DNA of 64,000 nt from Tetracentron sinense (lineage: Eukaryota > Streptophyta > Magnoliopsida > Trochodendrales > Trochodendraceae): NCBI GenBank assembly GCA_015143295.1, contig CM026567.1, positions 12,976,416-13,040,415 of the forward strand, in the 5' to 3' direction. The notes under the pieces were generated by a model. The model saw nothing but the letters and a program-made list of their open reading frames with translations. It did not search any database and was not told the origin of the DNA. The position numbers and the translations under genes were made by a program. How positions within the stretch are numbered: position 1 is the stretch's first letter; every line of letters starts with the position of its first letter. This document shows positions 47,301-58,683 of the stretch, piece after piece.

Positions 47301-48517
47301 CTAATCTTAACTAGTTGCAGGTTGTCATCGGATCGAAGGTTCATTTTCTCGGTATCCTCAATGTTAGATTGCAGAAGCCCTTCACTATGTTCCAGAAGGT
47401 CTAGGAGTTCCTGAGGCGGTTCCTCTTCCTGCTCTATGTTAATTCCTCTTCCGTCAGTTCCATAAGGGTTTCAGGGGTAACCCTGGTGTAGGTGATTTCC
47501 TGGCAAATCAATTAGCTAAGTTTAGCATGCTTATGATTTTTTGTTTTTGACGGCTTCAGGACACTAGGCCTTCCAAGGGAAGAGTCCATGTGATTTTTGT
47601 CATCAGTCAAGATGTTTTGATGCAAAACATGATTTTGAGTCAAAAGATCATATTTCATTTATAAAACAAATATGATTGTCTATAAAAGTTTGACTTAACC
47701 AAAAGGAAAGAGGCCGATAGTGGCCTGACATTTGGATTTTACAAATGGGAGCAAAGAGAAATAGGAGGAGGGTGATGCTTATTCACTGCTTGACCTTTTC
47801 TGCACTGTTACTACCCCGGCCCTGGATGGCCTCGATCGTAAGAGCCTCAGTCTACTAACGGATTAGTAGCTGGCGACTGGATGATGCTTCGGTGTTGTTG
47901 GAGATGGTGCAAACCTGTTCTCCCGCCATATATTCTTCGTCTGCTGCAACATCTTCGACAGTTAGCTCGTCGAATAGTGTGGCCATACTGAAAACTTCTG
48001 GAACTGGATTCCTTGACAATTCAACATCGGGCTGAGGGGTTGAGGCAACGGGTGCAGTAGGGCAAGACTCGAAGGTTCCAACTGGGAAGGTTATTGAAAT
48101 GTGGGGTCAAGATTTAGGTTTCATCGACTGGTTATGCTTATGTGTAAGCTTGGCGAGATAGTCTTGATATGTGGGCCTGTAGCCCAGTCCAAATGGTGCG
48201 GTGTAGCGTGGTGGAGTATATCTCTTCTTCATTCCCTGATTTCAGACTCCAAGGCCTGCCCCTGGCTTGTAGTTCATTTTTGCCATCATCCTGACAAATG
48301 TTGGAATCTGCTTCTTGTTCTGTTTCTCTATCTGGGCGATAGAAATAACCTGCTCAAATTAATAAGTCATGAAGGATGTGCCCTGCCCGAGCTCCTGTAC
48401 GTCCCCGAAGGAACTTGCCAACTACTCTGATGGTATTACGACCAGGTGGTCGTCTTGGATGAATTTGATTCTCTGGTATAGAGAGGAGGGAATGGCTCCG
48501 ACCGTGTGGATCCAAGG
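47301..48517 (-). mobile_element. Tat element, linker between protease and RT
   Basis: No domain recognised. Lies between RT and protease of the same - strand element and is interrupted at 48517 by a solo LTR. The + strand ORF at 48101-48430 has no support. Confidence 0.45.
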
Positions 48518-48951
48518 TGTAACGCCCCAAAATACCCCCTAGGAGTTTAGGGATATTTTAGGTGTCACACTGCGAACCTATCAAACCATCCTGTAATGCA
48601 CAAGATAAAATACAGTACTCATAACGATAATCAGAGCGCGGAAGCTATCATATATGCGGAAGAGTAAACAAATTTTCATTTCTTCTGATGATCCAAAATA
48701 GTATTCCAAGTTAACATAAATACAAGACATGTCTAAGCCTAAGGTGGACAGGCCCACCTATCAAAATATCAAAATACACCAAACCCTCTCATACTCTCCC
48801 CTCAACAGTAGTCGAGGTATGGCCACGCATCGAGGTCTCGGTCCGCCTGAGACTGTAATGGGATAGCTGACTCTCTCTCCTCTGTATACTCTTCCTCGAC
48901 CCAAGGCTCCGGGTCGAGGGCTCCCTCATTACCTGCCGACATGAAAGTACG

Positions 48952-48972
48952 GCTGAGCATGGAATACTCAGC
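48952..48972 (-). other. conserved LTR hairpin, solo LTR B on - strand
   Basis: Stem GCTGAG/CTCAGC with loop TATTCCATG on the - strand. Confidence 0.75.
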
Positions 48973-49229
48973 GAGTACAAGCTACTAGCAGACCATAACA
49001 ATAATAAAACACATAATAGTAATATCATACAAGCAGTAATAGAAACATCACAAAGAAACAGTATAGGGCATGACACAATATAAGCATCCTGACGTGCGTA
49101 CATGAATGCGAAAATGCCGATAAAACTCATGCTTGAAAACCCTTGTCATGTCCCGGTATGCCTCGTAGAAATCATGTATGCGTGCATGCATGAATGCATG
49201 ATCATCATCTTGTAAACCTCCATCTTGTA

Positions 49230-49610
49230 AACTTGTGAGCCAGAGGCTAGCACCCGAATCTCCCTGGGCTGCCAACCTCCTTGATATGCAATGCACTTGT
49301 GAGCCAGAGGTTAGCACCCGAATCCTCCCTGGGCTACCAACCTCCTTGTTATGAAATGCACTTGTGAGCCAGAGGTTAGCACCCGAATGTCCCTGGGCTA
49401 CCAACCTCCTTGTTATGCAATGCACTTGTGAGCCAGAGGTTAGCACCCGAATGTCCCTGGGCTACCAACCTCCTTGTTATGCAATGCACTTGTGAGCCAG
49501 AGGTTAGCACCCGAATCCTCCCTGGGCTACCAACCTCCTTGTTATGAAATGCACTTGTGAGCCAGAGGCTAGCACCCGAATGTCCCTGGGCTACCAACCT
49601 CCTTGACATG
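49230..49610. repeat. six-copy ~62-bp tandem repeat in the - strand B LTR
   Basis: Units contain TGTGAGCCAGAGGTTAGCAC, CCGAATGTCCCTGGGCTACC and AACCTCCTTGTTATGCAATG. The other B solo LTR has a single copy of this unit (about 6030-6085) next to its own different expansion. Confidence 0.9.
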
Positions 49611-50589
49611 CAATATTTCTTGTTGTTTATTATATGCACATGCTCTTGAAATCACGGTTCATGCTATCATGCGTGCTCGTGTACGTGTCCATAGTGACAA
49701 TCATGATAATAGAAATAACCAAATATGACATTATAATTCAATTCATGATATGAACATAAGTAACATAAGTAGTTTGCATAACATTTGATCAATTTATCAT
49801 TTATAAGGTCGCATGCATAAAACCCATTTCCATGTCCTTCATTGAGATCATTTATTCATAGTTTAGGCATTTTATCAAACACTTTCATACGTTATTCCTT
49901 AGTAGTTTATCTCCTTCTTTTAAATGCATAATTTCCATTCAATCACACAAGGGTAAGTTTGTTATTTGTACAATGCCCATCCTCCATTTTCCAATCCACA
50001 TCCCACACATCATATATCACACATTCGGCATCCAATCGCCGTAGCCAACCTCCATCCAAGCATCCCTACTCTTTCTTTATCTTGTTTATATTTATTATAG
50101 ATGACACATTTTGCAAGGAATAAAACACACTAACAAGAATCATATTTCATAAGGAAAAACCTAGATTTATTGATAGGGTAAGTTAGTAGGGTGTACTAAC
50201 CTTGAATCGAAGCTTGATCTTGGTGTAGACCTTGATTTAAACTCCAACTTGGAAGAAGAAAGCCCTTACTCAAACTATACTTGCTTGGGTAGGAAACCCT
50301 CTTGAAAATACCGTAGAGAGTGCTGCCCTAGCTTGAGAAGGGAACCCCACACGAGCTTGAGTTGAAATCTTGAAGAAAACGGGCTTGGGGACGATCTAGG
50401 GTCTTCACCCCTTTGATTTCTTCTCCAATGGAAACCCTAGTTGCAAATCCCCTTCTCCTCTCTCTCTATCTCTCAAAATCCCTTAAGTATTGTGAATGAA
50501 GCCCTAAAGGCTCGGGCAAGCCTTAAGGAGAAAGGGTTTAACCACCAAAAGACGATAAAGCCCTTAATGAAAATTCTGAAAAACACGAA

Positions 50590-50775
50590 GACCGAGCGAT
50601 CGGTGGTTATGACCGATCGATCGGTTGCCTACCGAGCGATCGGTGTTTATGACCGATCGACCGGTCAAAAACTCACTCTCTGGAAAATTTCCCCATACAA
50701 AATTTCTGACCGCGCGATAGCTACCGATCAATCGGTTATAAACCGATCGATCGCTGACTGGACCGAGCGATCGGT
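50590..50775. repeat. U3 palindrome array, family B (- strand copy)
   Basis: ACCGAGCGATCGGT and ACCGATCGATCGGT-type sites, about seven, in mirror order to 4842-5026. Confidence 0.85.
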
Positions 50776-50987
50776 TCTCTGTATGTCTGGACTGTTTTGA
50801 CCATATCTTTCGACTCGCTCGTCGGATTTCGACGATTCAACTTGCGTTGGGTTCGTCTTTCGAAAACGCACATTTCTGACATTTCGGAATTTCCGATTTC
50901 TCCCTTATTTATTAATTAGACTATAAAAACGGCCAATTAGCTACGAAGGTGCTATTCATTAAGGATGAAAAAGTCCGGGGTGCTACA

Positions 50988-51449
50988 CAAGGCCTCCTTG
51001 GGAGCAAGGTGAATGAGGTAGGAACATTTACCACTTGAAAGTTTTTAGTAAATTGAGCAGGTCCGTCTCTGATAGCCAAATCGATATCGCCCAGATTTTA
51101 CCGTGTTGAGTTGTCGAAAGCCCTTATTGTCATGGGTCTCTTCTTTACCTGGCTGAGGTCCATGCCCAGGCTTTGCAGTATTGACATAGTGCAGAAGTTG
51201 AGACCGGAGCCATTATCAATTAGCACTGAGGATAGGGTCCTATCCATGCATTGGACTGCTATGTAGAGGGCCTGAGTATGGTCCCTGTCTCCGTCCGGTA
51301 TCTCTTCTTCTGTAAAGGAGATAACCCGTGTTTCTAGCACTTGCCCAACCATATGCCCTAGCTTCTCGGGCATGATGTCTGGTGTTACATGGGCGCTGGT
51401 AAATACACAGAGTAGTTGTTTCCTGTGGTGCTCAGAAGTCAGGAGAAGA
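50988..51449 (-). pseudogene. Tat/Ogre-lineage gag-protease fragment
   Basis: The - strand frame 51449-51098 gives HRKQLLCVFTSAHVTPDIMP, EKLGHMVGQVLETRVISFTE, DHTQALYIAVQCM and the protease active-site segment SVLIDNGSGLNFC (D-N-G where D-T/S-G is usual; DNGS is common in this lineage). It stops after FDNSTR near 51098. The upstream part is cut off by LTR E at 51450. Confidence 0.75.
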
Positions 51450-52827
51450 TGTAGAGCCCCAGATTTTTTTGCAAACACTGGTCATGTGAGTGAATAGTGC
51501 TTTGCACTAGGTGTGTTCAAGCCAAGGTGTGTTCAAGCCAAGGGGAATATATTTTTGTGTAAAACATGTGATATGTGTTGTGTGAGTTTAGTGTATGAGT
51601 CATGGGGTGTGAGGTATCTGTGGGAAAGCAAGCAAAGAGTATAAAAGATACTCTTAAGTGTTAAGTGAATAGTGCATATAGAGGTCAAGGCCTCTATGTA
51701 TCTTCTTGGATATTTCTCAGTGAAATGATGGTTCAATGTGTGTGTGTTGAGTCTCAAAGAGAGAGTATAGGTATACTCTAAGTATCTAAACACGTAGGGT
51801 ATAAAATAACCTAAGTGTGAATGTATAACCCTGGGAATCAATTTCGCAATGCTGTGAATAGTGTCAAGGCATTGAGATGGAAGGCCAAAAGTCTTCTTGT
51901 ATTGTTACGATGGAAGGTTTTTACTTGGAGTGCTGTTGGATAGAAATATGTGTGGTGTATGTCGGTGCGTTGAAACCAAGAGTATGAAATGCTCTAAGTC
52001 CTTGAGAGTTTAAACAAAGAGTATGCATGACTCGAGGTATGTGGGTGATGAAGCAAAGATTAAAAGGACTCTAGAAGAAATTGAGTGGTGTTAGTGTGCA
52101 AAGGAAGGGTAAAGGAAATACTCTAAGTGGCTAAAAGCAAGGGTATAAAATACCCTAAGTGCTTAAAGGGTTGTAAGTGAATAGTGTATGAATAGTGCCA
52201 GTGGATAGTATATGTAAGGCCAAGGTCGTCTCCGTGAACTTGGTGTTGGTTAAATGGTAATGAGGTATTTCATTTTGAATGAGTGTTATGGTACTGATTT
52301 TTGGCGTGTGAAACATAAGGTAAGCCGTATGTGTGTTTGGGAACCAAACTCAAGAGTATAAAATACTCTAAGTGTCAAAGAGGGTGGATGTCTTACCATA
52401 ACCTCAACTTGAGGGAGCTCTAGTTGGGTCATAGCTTATCAGAATCGAATGATTCTTAAACCATTACAAAGATATTGAACCCATCTTTAAAGTTCATGTT
52501 TATCATTTTTTAAGATTTCGATTAGAAGTTAAGTCAAACGTGGGATTTTCGGAACCTGGTCTGCTGAGAATTTCTGGAACAGTTTGGACCAGTCCACTTG
52601 TGAGCTCATTTCTACCCTTCAAAACTCAGAATTAGGCTTTGTAAAACACATGAAATTTGTTCCCCTTTGAATGTAGAATCCAACGCAAGTTGAATCGTCA
52701 AAATTAGATCACTGAGTCAAAAGTTATGGCCGAAACAGCGAGGCAGACAAAACAGGACAGCTTGAGCGGGAGACCAGCGGTCGACCCCTCCATTAAGGGT
52801 CGACCGGTTAGACCAGGGGTCAACCGG
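51450..52827 (+). mobile_element. LTR of Tekay family E, 5' part
   Basis: Starts TGTAGAGCCCCAGA in the middle of the Tat protease region and runs 1378 bp until the next insertion. It carries the conserved block (52679-52735) and then GGTCGACC/GGTCAACC palindromes (52788-52827). Several GTGAATAGTG motifs are scattered through it (about 51490, 51664, 51853, 52186). The rest of this element should lie right of the window. It may be a 5' LTR or a solo LTR. Confidence 0.75.
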
Positions 52828-53262
52828 TGTCGTGAACCAAAACCCACCCTAGGAGTTAGAGTGAATCTTGGACGACTCATCATGACTTGCATGACCTGCT
52901 TGACCAAAATAACCTGCAAAAGACCTGGAGTATATACAATAGAGGATAATAATAGCGGAAACATATAACAAGGCACAGCGGAAGTCTAACAAACCTCTAT
53001 GTATCTACATACGTGATCCAAGTTTGATACAAAAAGGAAATCAAAACAAAGAAAGCGCGGACATGCACGCCAAAAATACATGGATATAACTCTCTTGCTC
53101 ACTCACAGCTATCCACTTAGAATCTACCACCTCTAATAATAACCCTCGACCGGAGGATCTTCCATAAGCTCCTAATTGTACTCCTCCTCTACCCATGGGC
53201 CAGGAGCACAAACGTCAAAAGGAGCAGCCGCTCCGCTATCACCTGCCGACATAAGAAGTACG

Positions 53263-53283
53263 GCTGAGCACGGAATACTCAGC
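53263..53283 (-). other. conserved LTR hairpin, family C on - strand
   Basis: Stem GCTGAG/CTCAGC. The only change is in the loop (TATTCCGTG). Confidence 0.75.
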
Positions 53284-54619
53284 GGGTACCAAACACTAAC
53301 CAACAGCCAAAACATAATAATAATAACATAAAACAGGAAGCAGTTCATATTATAATAGGAAAGAAACAGTTTATAATTCAAGCTTGCATCACATCAAAGT
53401 CGGAAATCTCATAAAAACAACATGTGCTTGACTTGATTTAAAATACTCTTTTCGTGTTTAAGCACTTGTCATGTGTCTTGTCTTATCGTATCGTATCGTA
53501 TTGTGCCATGCTTGTCATGCGTGTCATGCTTGTCATGCGCGTCATGCTTGTCATGCGTGTCATGTCATGTCTCATGCTTGCTTGCTTGGAAAATAAACAT
53601 GATCTTGCTACTTGTGAGGGAGGGGAAGCCCCTCTTCCTAAATGAGAAGCAACTTGTGAGGGAGGGGAGGCTCTTCTTTAACGAATGCATTAAATGGAAC
53701 ATGCATGCATGGAGTGTTCTTGCGTGGCGGTTTCTCGTTCATGTCAAAAGTGAGGCAAAACATATCTTAAGATATGCCCTACCTCTATTACCAACCCTTA
53801 CGTTTGGCCTTGTCGTGGTGTTCGTAAATCGGGAATCAAACCTTGAAAACAGCACACGGTGTTTAATGCTTGACGATCTTACTCGTGGACTACATGCCGT
53901 GCTCGTGGATTCGTGTACAATTAAGGATGACATTGGCATAGGAAGCATTTGCAATTGACAATTCATTCAATCAAATAAATGAGCATTTAAAACTATTAAC
54001 AAGCTATTCTAAAAATTAAAGGGATTCACACATGCATTTACTATGAACAAATCATCACCTTCTTCATTGTGGCATTTCATCAAACACTTGGTATGTGTAT
54101 TATGCTTATACCTAAATCTTGGATTTCTAGGTGGGTTAAGCTCATACATACATGTGTGTTCATTATGGTACAATGCCCTTCCCATTTTGTTCATCACAAC
54201 ACATACACAACGGCATCCAATCGCCCTTACTCATCCACACATCTCCACCCATTCATCAATTCTCATTATCTTGTTTAACATTTAGGGAAAACATAGAAAG
54301 AATAAGAATATGAACTAGGAGGATAGTGTAGGGTAGCGACCTTGATTTGGGGTGAAAGAATACCCTTGGTGTATAGTTCCAACTTGAGGAAGAATCCCTC
54401 TTAGAGTTTCAGGAACTCTAGTTGCTTGATAAAGGTCCTTTACTTGAAAATCTTCAAGAATGAGCCTCCCTTGATCTCCAATCTAAGCTCCTTTGGAGGA
54501 TTTCTCAAAATCCTCTCTTCCTCTTTCTCCCCTTTTCTCTCCTCTAGGTTAGAAATTCCCCAAAAATGAGGATCCCTAACAAGAAAAGGGTTTAAGACCC
54601 TCAAATCCGGAATCTGCTA

Positions 54620-54850
54620 CCGCATGCGATCGATCGCAGGTCCTTGCGATCGATCGCACCTGGATGCGATTTATCGCACATGAACCCGAACATTTCTGGT
54701 CTGATTTCCCCCTGCATGCGATCGATCACACATTCTTGCGATCGATCGCAGATCCCCTGGGGATCCATCTATCGCATATGACCCCGAGAGTTTGGGTCCT
54801 ATTTCGCCTGCATGCGATCGATCGCACCTGACTTGCGATCGATCACACCC
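54620..54850. repeat. U3 palindrome array, family C (- strand copy)
   Basis: TGCGATCGATCGCA and variants, about nine sites, collinear in reverse with 41742-42003. Confidence 0.85.
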
Positions 54851-55207
54851 TCCAGATTTTGTTGTTTTCTCCCATTTTTTCACACTTTGGTAATTTGGCC
54901 ATAACTTTCAACTCGTTTGTCCGATTTTGACGATTCAACTTGCGTTGGATTTTTCTTTCGAAAAGGAACATTTCTGATGTTTCAGAATTTCTAATTTCTA
55001 CTTTATTTATTGACTAAATTCCCCTTGAAATCGACTGACCGCTAATGGTTTCAGTAACTCGGGTTTTTCGACACATCCGACTTGGGAATACTACTTTTAA
55101 CACTTAGAGCTGTTCAAAATTTCTCATTTCATATAAATGGAAGATTACAAAGGCTTCATGCCTTGGGACGGGTCCCAATACATGGCAAAAAGTTCCGGGG
55201 CTCTACA

Positions 55208-55220
55208 TCTTCCCCCCTTA
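55208..55220 (-). other. polypurine tract of the - strand C element
   Basis: Reverse complement reads TAAGGGGGGAAGA next to the LTR start. The CGAAATTT-type hairpin lies at 55224-55243. Confidence 0.8.
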
Positions 55221-55300
55221 CAAAAATTTCGTCCTCGAAATTTGGACGGGACATGCATTGCAAAATGAAAACAAAATCGCTAGCCATATACACAAGCCTA

Positions 55301-55732
55301 TTAGAACAACTCGGGATACTTTGCTTTGACCTCGGTTTCACGCTCCCATGTAGCTTGTTCTCGAGCATGGTGCTGCCATTGCACCAGAACCAAAGGAATA
55401 ACCTTGTTGCGAAGCACTTGGTCTCTTCGATCCAAAATGTGAACCGGCTTCTCAACTAAAGTGAGATCCTCTCGGATTTCCAACGGTTCCAACTCTATGA
55501 CATGTGAAGGGTCCGCAATGTACTTCCGAAGTATAGACACGTGGAAAACGTTGTGAACTGTGGCCATGTGAGGTGGAAGAGCTACCCTTTAAGCAACTTC
55601 ACCAACTCTCGTGATAATCTCAAATGGTCCAACATACTGAGGACTAAGCTTGCCTCGCCTGCCAAATCTCATAACTCCTTTGCTAGGAGATATCCTCACA
55701 AAGACTTGATCCCCTAATTGGAATTCCAAGTC
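55301..55732 (-). pseudogene. C-terminus of Tekay family C pol, interrupted
   Basis: On the - strand: [59 protein letters not shown], then the chromodomain [20 protein letters not shown] ... EQATWERE and a TAG at 55301-55303. A TAA replaces the Tyr codon after GEVA (about 55586-55588). The reading ends exactly at 55733, where the intact element is inserted, so the rest of pol should resume beyond the window on the right. Confidence 0.9.
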
Positions 55733-56017
55733 TGTAGAGCCCCAGACTTTTTCATGCTTAATACATGACACTTTCGTTGTCATCTTGCCTTTTAAGAGGT
55801 ATGATTAATAAATGAGGAAGAATTTGGAAATTTCGAAATGTCAGAATTGTTCCTCTTCGAAGTACGAACACAACGCAAGTTGAATCGTCAAAATCGGACG
55901 AACGAGTCAAAAGATATGGCCAAAACAGTCTGTACCTGTAGGAAAACGTATACTGTGTGCATCCGTTGTACAACTCACCACGGGCACGTTGTACAACTCA
56001 CCACGGGCACGTTGTAC

Positions 56018-56490
56018 AGCACAACGAGTTGGCACTATTCACAGCACAACGAGTTGGCACTATTCATAGCACAACGAGTTGGCACTATTCACAGCACAAC
56101 GAGTTGGCACTATTCATAGTACAACGAGTTGGCACTATTCACAGCACAACGAGTTGGCACTATTCACAGCACAAAGAGTTGGCACTATTCACAGCACAAC
56201 GAGTTGGCACTATTCACAGCACAACGAGTTGGCACTATTCATAGTACAACGAGTTGGCACTATTCACAGCACAACGAGTTGGCACTATTCACAGCACAAC
56301 GAGTTGGCACTATTCACAGCACAACGAGTTGGCACTATTCACAGCACAACGAGTTGGCACTATTCATAGTACAACGAGTTGGCACTATTCACAGCACAAC
56401 GAGTTGGCACTATTCACAGCACAACGAGTTGGCACTATTCATAGTACAACGAGTTGGCACTATTCACAACACAACGAGTTGGCACTATTG
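56018..56490 (+). repeat. 25-bp tandem array, 19 copies, in U3 of family D
   Basis: Each unit contains ACAACGAGTTGGCACTATTC followed by ACAGC, ATAGC or ATAGT. Variants alternate in a pattern that is repeated in the 3' LTR. Because 25 is not a multiple of three, all three frames stay open and give spurious ORFs of STTSWHYSQHNELALF type. Confidence 0.95.
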
Positions 56491-57884
56491 TTTTTACAGA
56501 AATTCCAGTAAGGGTATTATGGTCTTTGGTCGGTTACTCTTACCTTAAGAGTTTAACCCAAGCCTTTAGGGCTTCATTCGACACTTAGAGAGTTTGAGAG
56601 AATAGGAGAAAGGGGAGAAGGCGATTCCAACCTAGGATTCCCATTTTGGAGAGAAATCAAAGGGTTTTGAAACCCTAGATCAACCTCCAGCCCATTTTTC
56701 TTCAAGATCAAGGCACAAACTCGTGAGGAGCATCTCCTCAAACTAGGGCAGCAGCTACACAGTCGTTTTGGAAAGGGGTTTCTTCCTCATTTCTTCAAGG
56801 TCGGTGCTTCTTACTACCCTCTTAGTTATAGTTCCTCTTTCCCCTTCTTTTCTCTTCATTTTCTTTCATTTACACATGTGCTATGAGATGGATAAATGGT
56901 AAATGGTGAATGGTGAATGGAGAATGGTGAATGGTGAATGGAGATGGAATGGGCGATTGGATGCCAATGGTTGTGTGTGATGAACAAATGGGGAAGGGCA
57001 TTGTTCCAATAATGAATGTACATGTATGATTTGAGTAAAACCCATCTAGAAAAGCATGTTGTAGGATAAATCCATAATGAACACACCATGTTTGATGAAA
57101 TGCCAAGGTGAACACAGTGAGCTGAAAATCTGGAAATGCATGCCTAATAAATTATGAATATTGCTAGGGACTATGATAGTGTGTTTCCTGTTTTCCCATA
57201 ATGCTATGAATATTACATTACTCAATCTTTGATGCTATATGTGTTGTGAAATTACCCAAATGTCATCTTTAAATTTGAATGCAAGTATGTACACGGTTTC
57301 CACGAGCACGGCATGCATGGCATGATTTATCGAGGTTTTCAAGAACATGGTTAGAGGTGGGACATATCCTACGATATGTTTTACCTCGCTTTTCACAAGA
57401 AGACAAGAACCAACATTCCACGAGGGGTCTCCCCTCACTCACAAGTGCATATCATGAAGAAGGGTCTCCCTTCCCTCGCAAGTACGTACATATCATAAAG
57501 AAGGGTCTCCCTTCCCTCGCAAGTGCATTGCATAAAGAAGGGTCTCCCTTCCCTCTCAAGGCATCTCACAAGGACACCTCACAAGGATATCTCACAAGTT
57601 ACATGATCACAAGCAAGCACGCATGACATGCATGACATGACACGTCATACAAGAATCAAGCAAGATAGACATGACAAGCTTTCAAGTACAAAAAGATATT
57701 TCAAGTCAAGTCAAGTGCACGAGGTTTCAAGAGGATTTATCGGTTTTCTACGAATTACAAGCATGATTATAAACTGCTTTACTTCCTTGTATGATGTGAA
57801 TTGTTTCCGTTTGACATATATGAATTGCTCCTGATTATGTATTGCTATTTCTACGCTATAATTGTTGGTTAGTATTTTGTACCC

Positions 57885-57905
57885 GCTGAGTATTCCATGC
57901 TTAGC
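57885..57905 (+). other. conserved LTR hairpin, intact element 5' LTR
   Basis: Arms GCTGAG and CTTAGC, loop TATTCCATG. One G-C pair has become a G-U wobble. Confidence 0.7.
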
Positions 57906-58333
57906 CGTACTTCTTATGTCGGCAGGTTCTGAGGGAGCTGCTACCCCATTTGATGTTTGTGCTCCTGGTTCATGGGTGGAAGAGGAGTACGCCGAGGAGC
58001 CTTTGGAGGAACCTCCCGTAGAGGGTTATCAGTAGGTGGTGATTAGATTCTGAGTGGATTAGCTGTGGGTGAGATGAGAGTTAGATTTATGTATTTTGGC
58101 GGGCATGTCCGCACTTTCGTATGGATTACTTTTTGTATAAACTTGGATTTGTGTATGTATATACATAGAGGTTTGGTAGTCTTCCGCTGTGCTATGTTAG
58201 AGTATGTTTCCACTGTTTATATCCCCTATTGTATATGCTCTGTGGGTTTTGCAGGTTAGTTGTCAAGCAAGTCATGATTAGTCGTCCAAAGTTCACTCTA
58301 ACTCCTAGGGTGGGTTTTGGGGCGCGACAGAAG

Positions 58334-58345
58334 TGGTATCAGAGC
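58334..58345 (+). other. primer-binding site for initiator tRNA-Met
   Basis: TGGTATCAGAGC, the exact 12-nt complement expected for the 3' end of plant initiator tRNA-Met, four bases after the LTR end. Confidence 0.92.
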
Positions 58346-58683
58346 CTAGGCTTTAGGTCTCTAGGGTCACTTAGAATCTTATACCACGGCTTGACAAGAG
58401 CATATGTCATTAAACAAGTTAGGAAGAAAGTAAGTCGGAAGAGAGTCTTGATCCAAGTGTAAGACTAAACTTTAGTCTTAGTCAAAATGGTTGTTTCAAC
58501 CAAGTACGAGCCTTAGGAACGCTAGAACACCAAAGTATAATATTATAAATACTCTGATGACTTAATGCGATGTATATTAGTATTATACAACTAATACAAA
58601 TTGGATTATTGTGAAATGGCATTGAAGTAAACTGTGGTTTCAAGTTAGACTCATGTGGTGTTATTATTCTCAGGACTTGAGTC
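58346..58683 (+). other. leader between PBS and gag
   Basis: No ORF of note. AT-rich untranslated leader, expected to hold packaging and dimerisation signals, which I cannot identify. Confidence 0.5.

Larger units (their letters stand above)
48518..50987 (-). mobile_element. solo LTR of Tekay family B inside the Tat element, perfect TSD
   Basis: CAAGG flanks both sides (48513-48517 and 50988-50992). The LTR reads TGTAACGCCCC on the + strand and ends GGTGCTACA, i.e. TGTAGCACCCC...GGGGCGTTACA on the - strand. It has the same conserved block (50795-50850) and ACCGATCGATCGGT array (50590-50775) as the B copy at 4630-7241, the hairpin at 48952-48972 and six ~62-bp tandem repeats (49230-49610). 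Confidence 0.92.
52828..55207 (-). mobile_element. 3' LTR of a - strand Tekay family C element
   Basis: Reads TGTCGTGAACC on the + strand and ends CGGGGCTCTACA, directly followed by the reverse complement of a PPT (55208-55220). It has the TGCGATCGATCGCA array (54620-54850), the conserved block (54893-54950) and the hairpin (53263-53283). It interrupts LTR E; ACCGG (52823-52827) is the expected target-site copy. Confidence 0.88.
55733..58329 (+). repeat. 5' LTR of the intact element
   Basis: TGTAGAGCCCC...GGGCGCGACA, 2597 bp. In order: conserved U3 block (55870-55927), GTTGTACAAC palindromes (55966-56017), 19-copy 25-bp array (56018-56490), GGTGAATGG-type short tandem repeat (56897-56945), GGGTCTCCC tandem repeat (57425-57560), hairpin (57885-57905). 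No clear TATA box was found. Confidence 0.93.

Noticed and set aside
49048..49639. - strand ORFs with SQVHCITRRLVAQGHSGA repeats
   Set aside because: Translation of the ~62-bp tandem repeat inside the B solo LTR.
56018..56490. CRISPR-like regular repeat array
   Set aside because: Units are head-to-tail with no spacers, lie inside an LTR and the genome is a plant.
55957..56548. Overlapping ORFs of 85-139 codons with STTSWHYSQHNELALF-type repeats (also 37084-37627 and 63599-63880)
   Set aside because: They are translations of the 25-bp tandem array; a 25-bp period keeps all three frames open, and there is no start context or homology.
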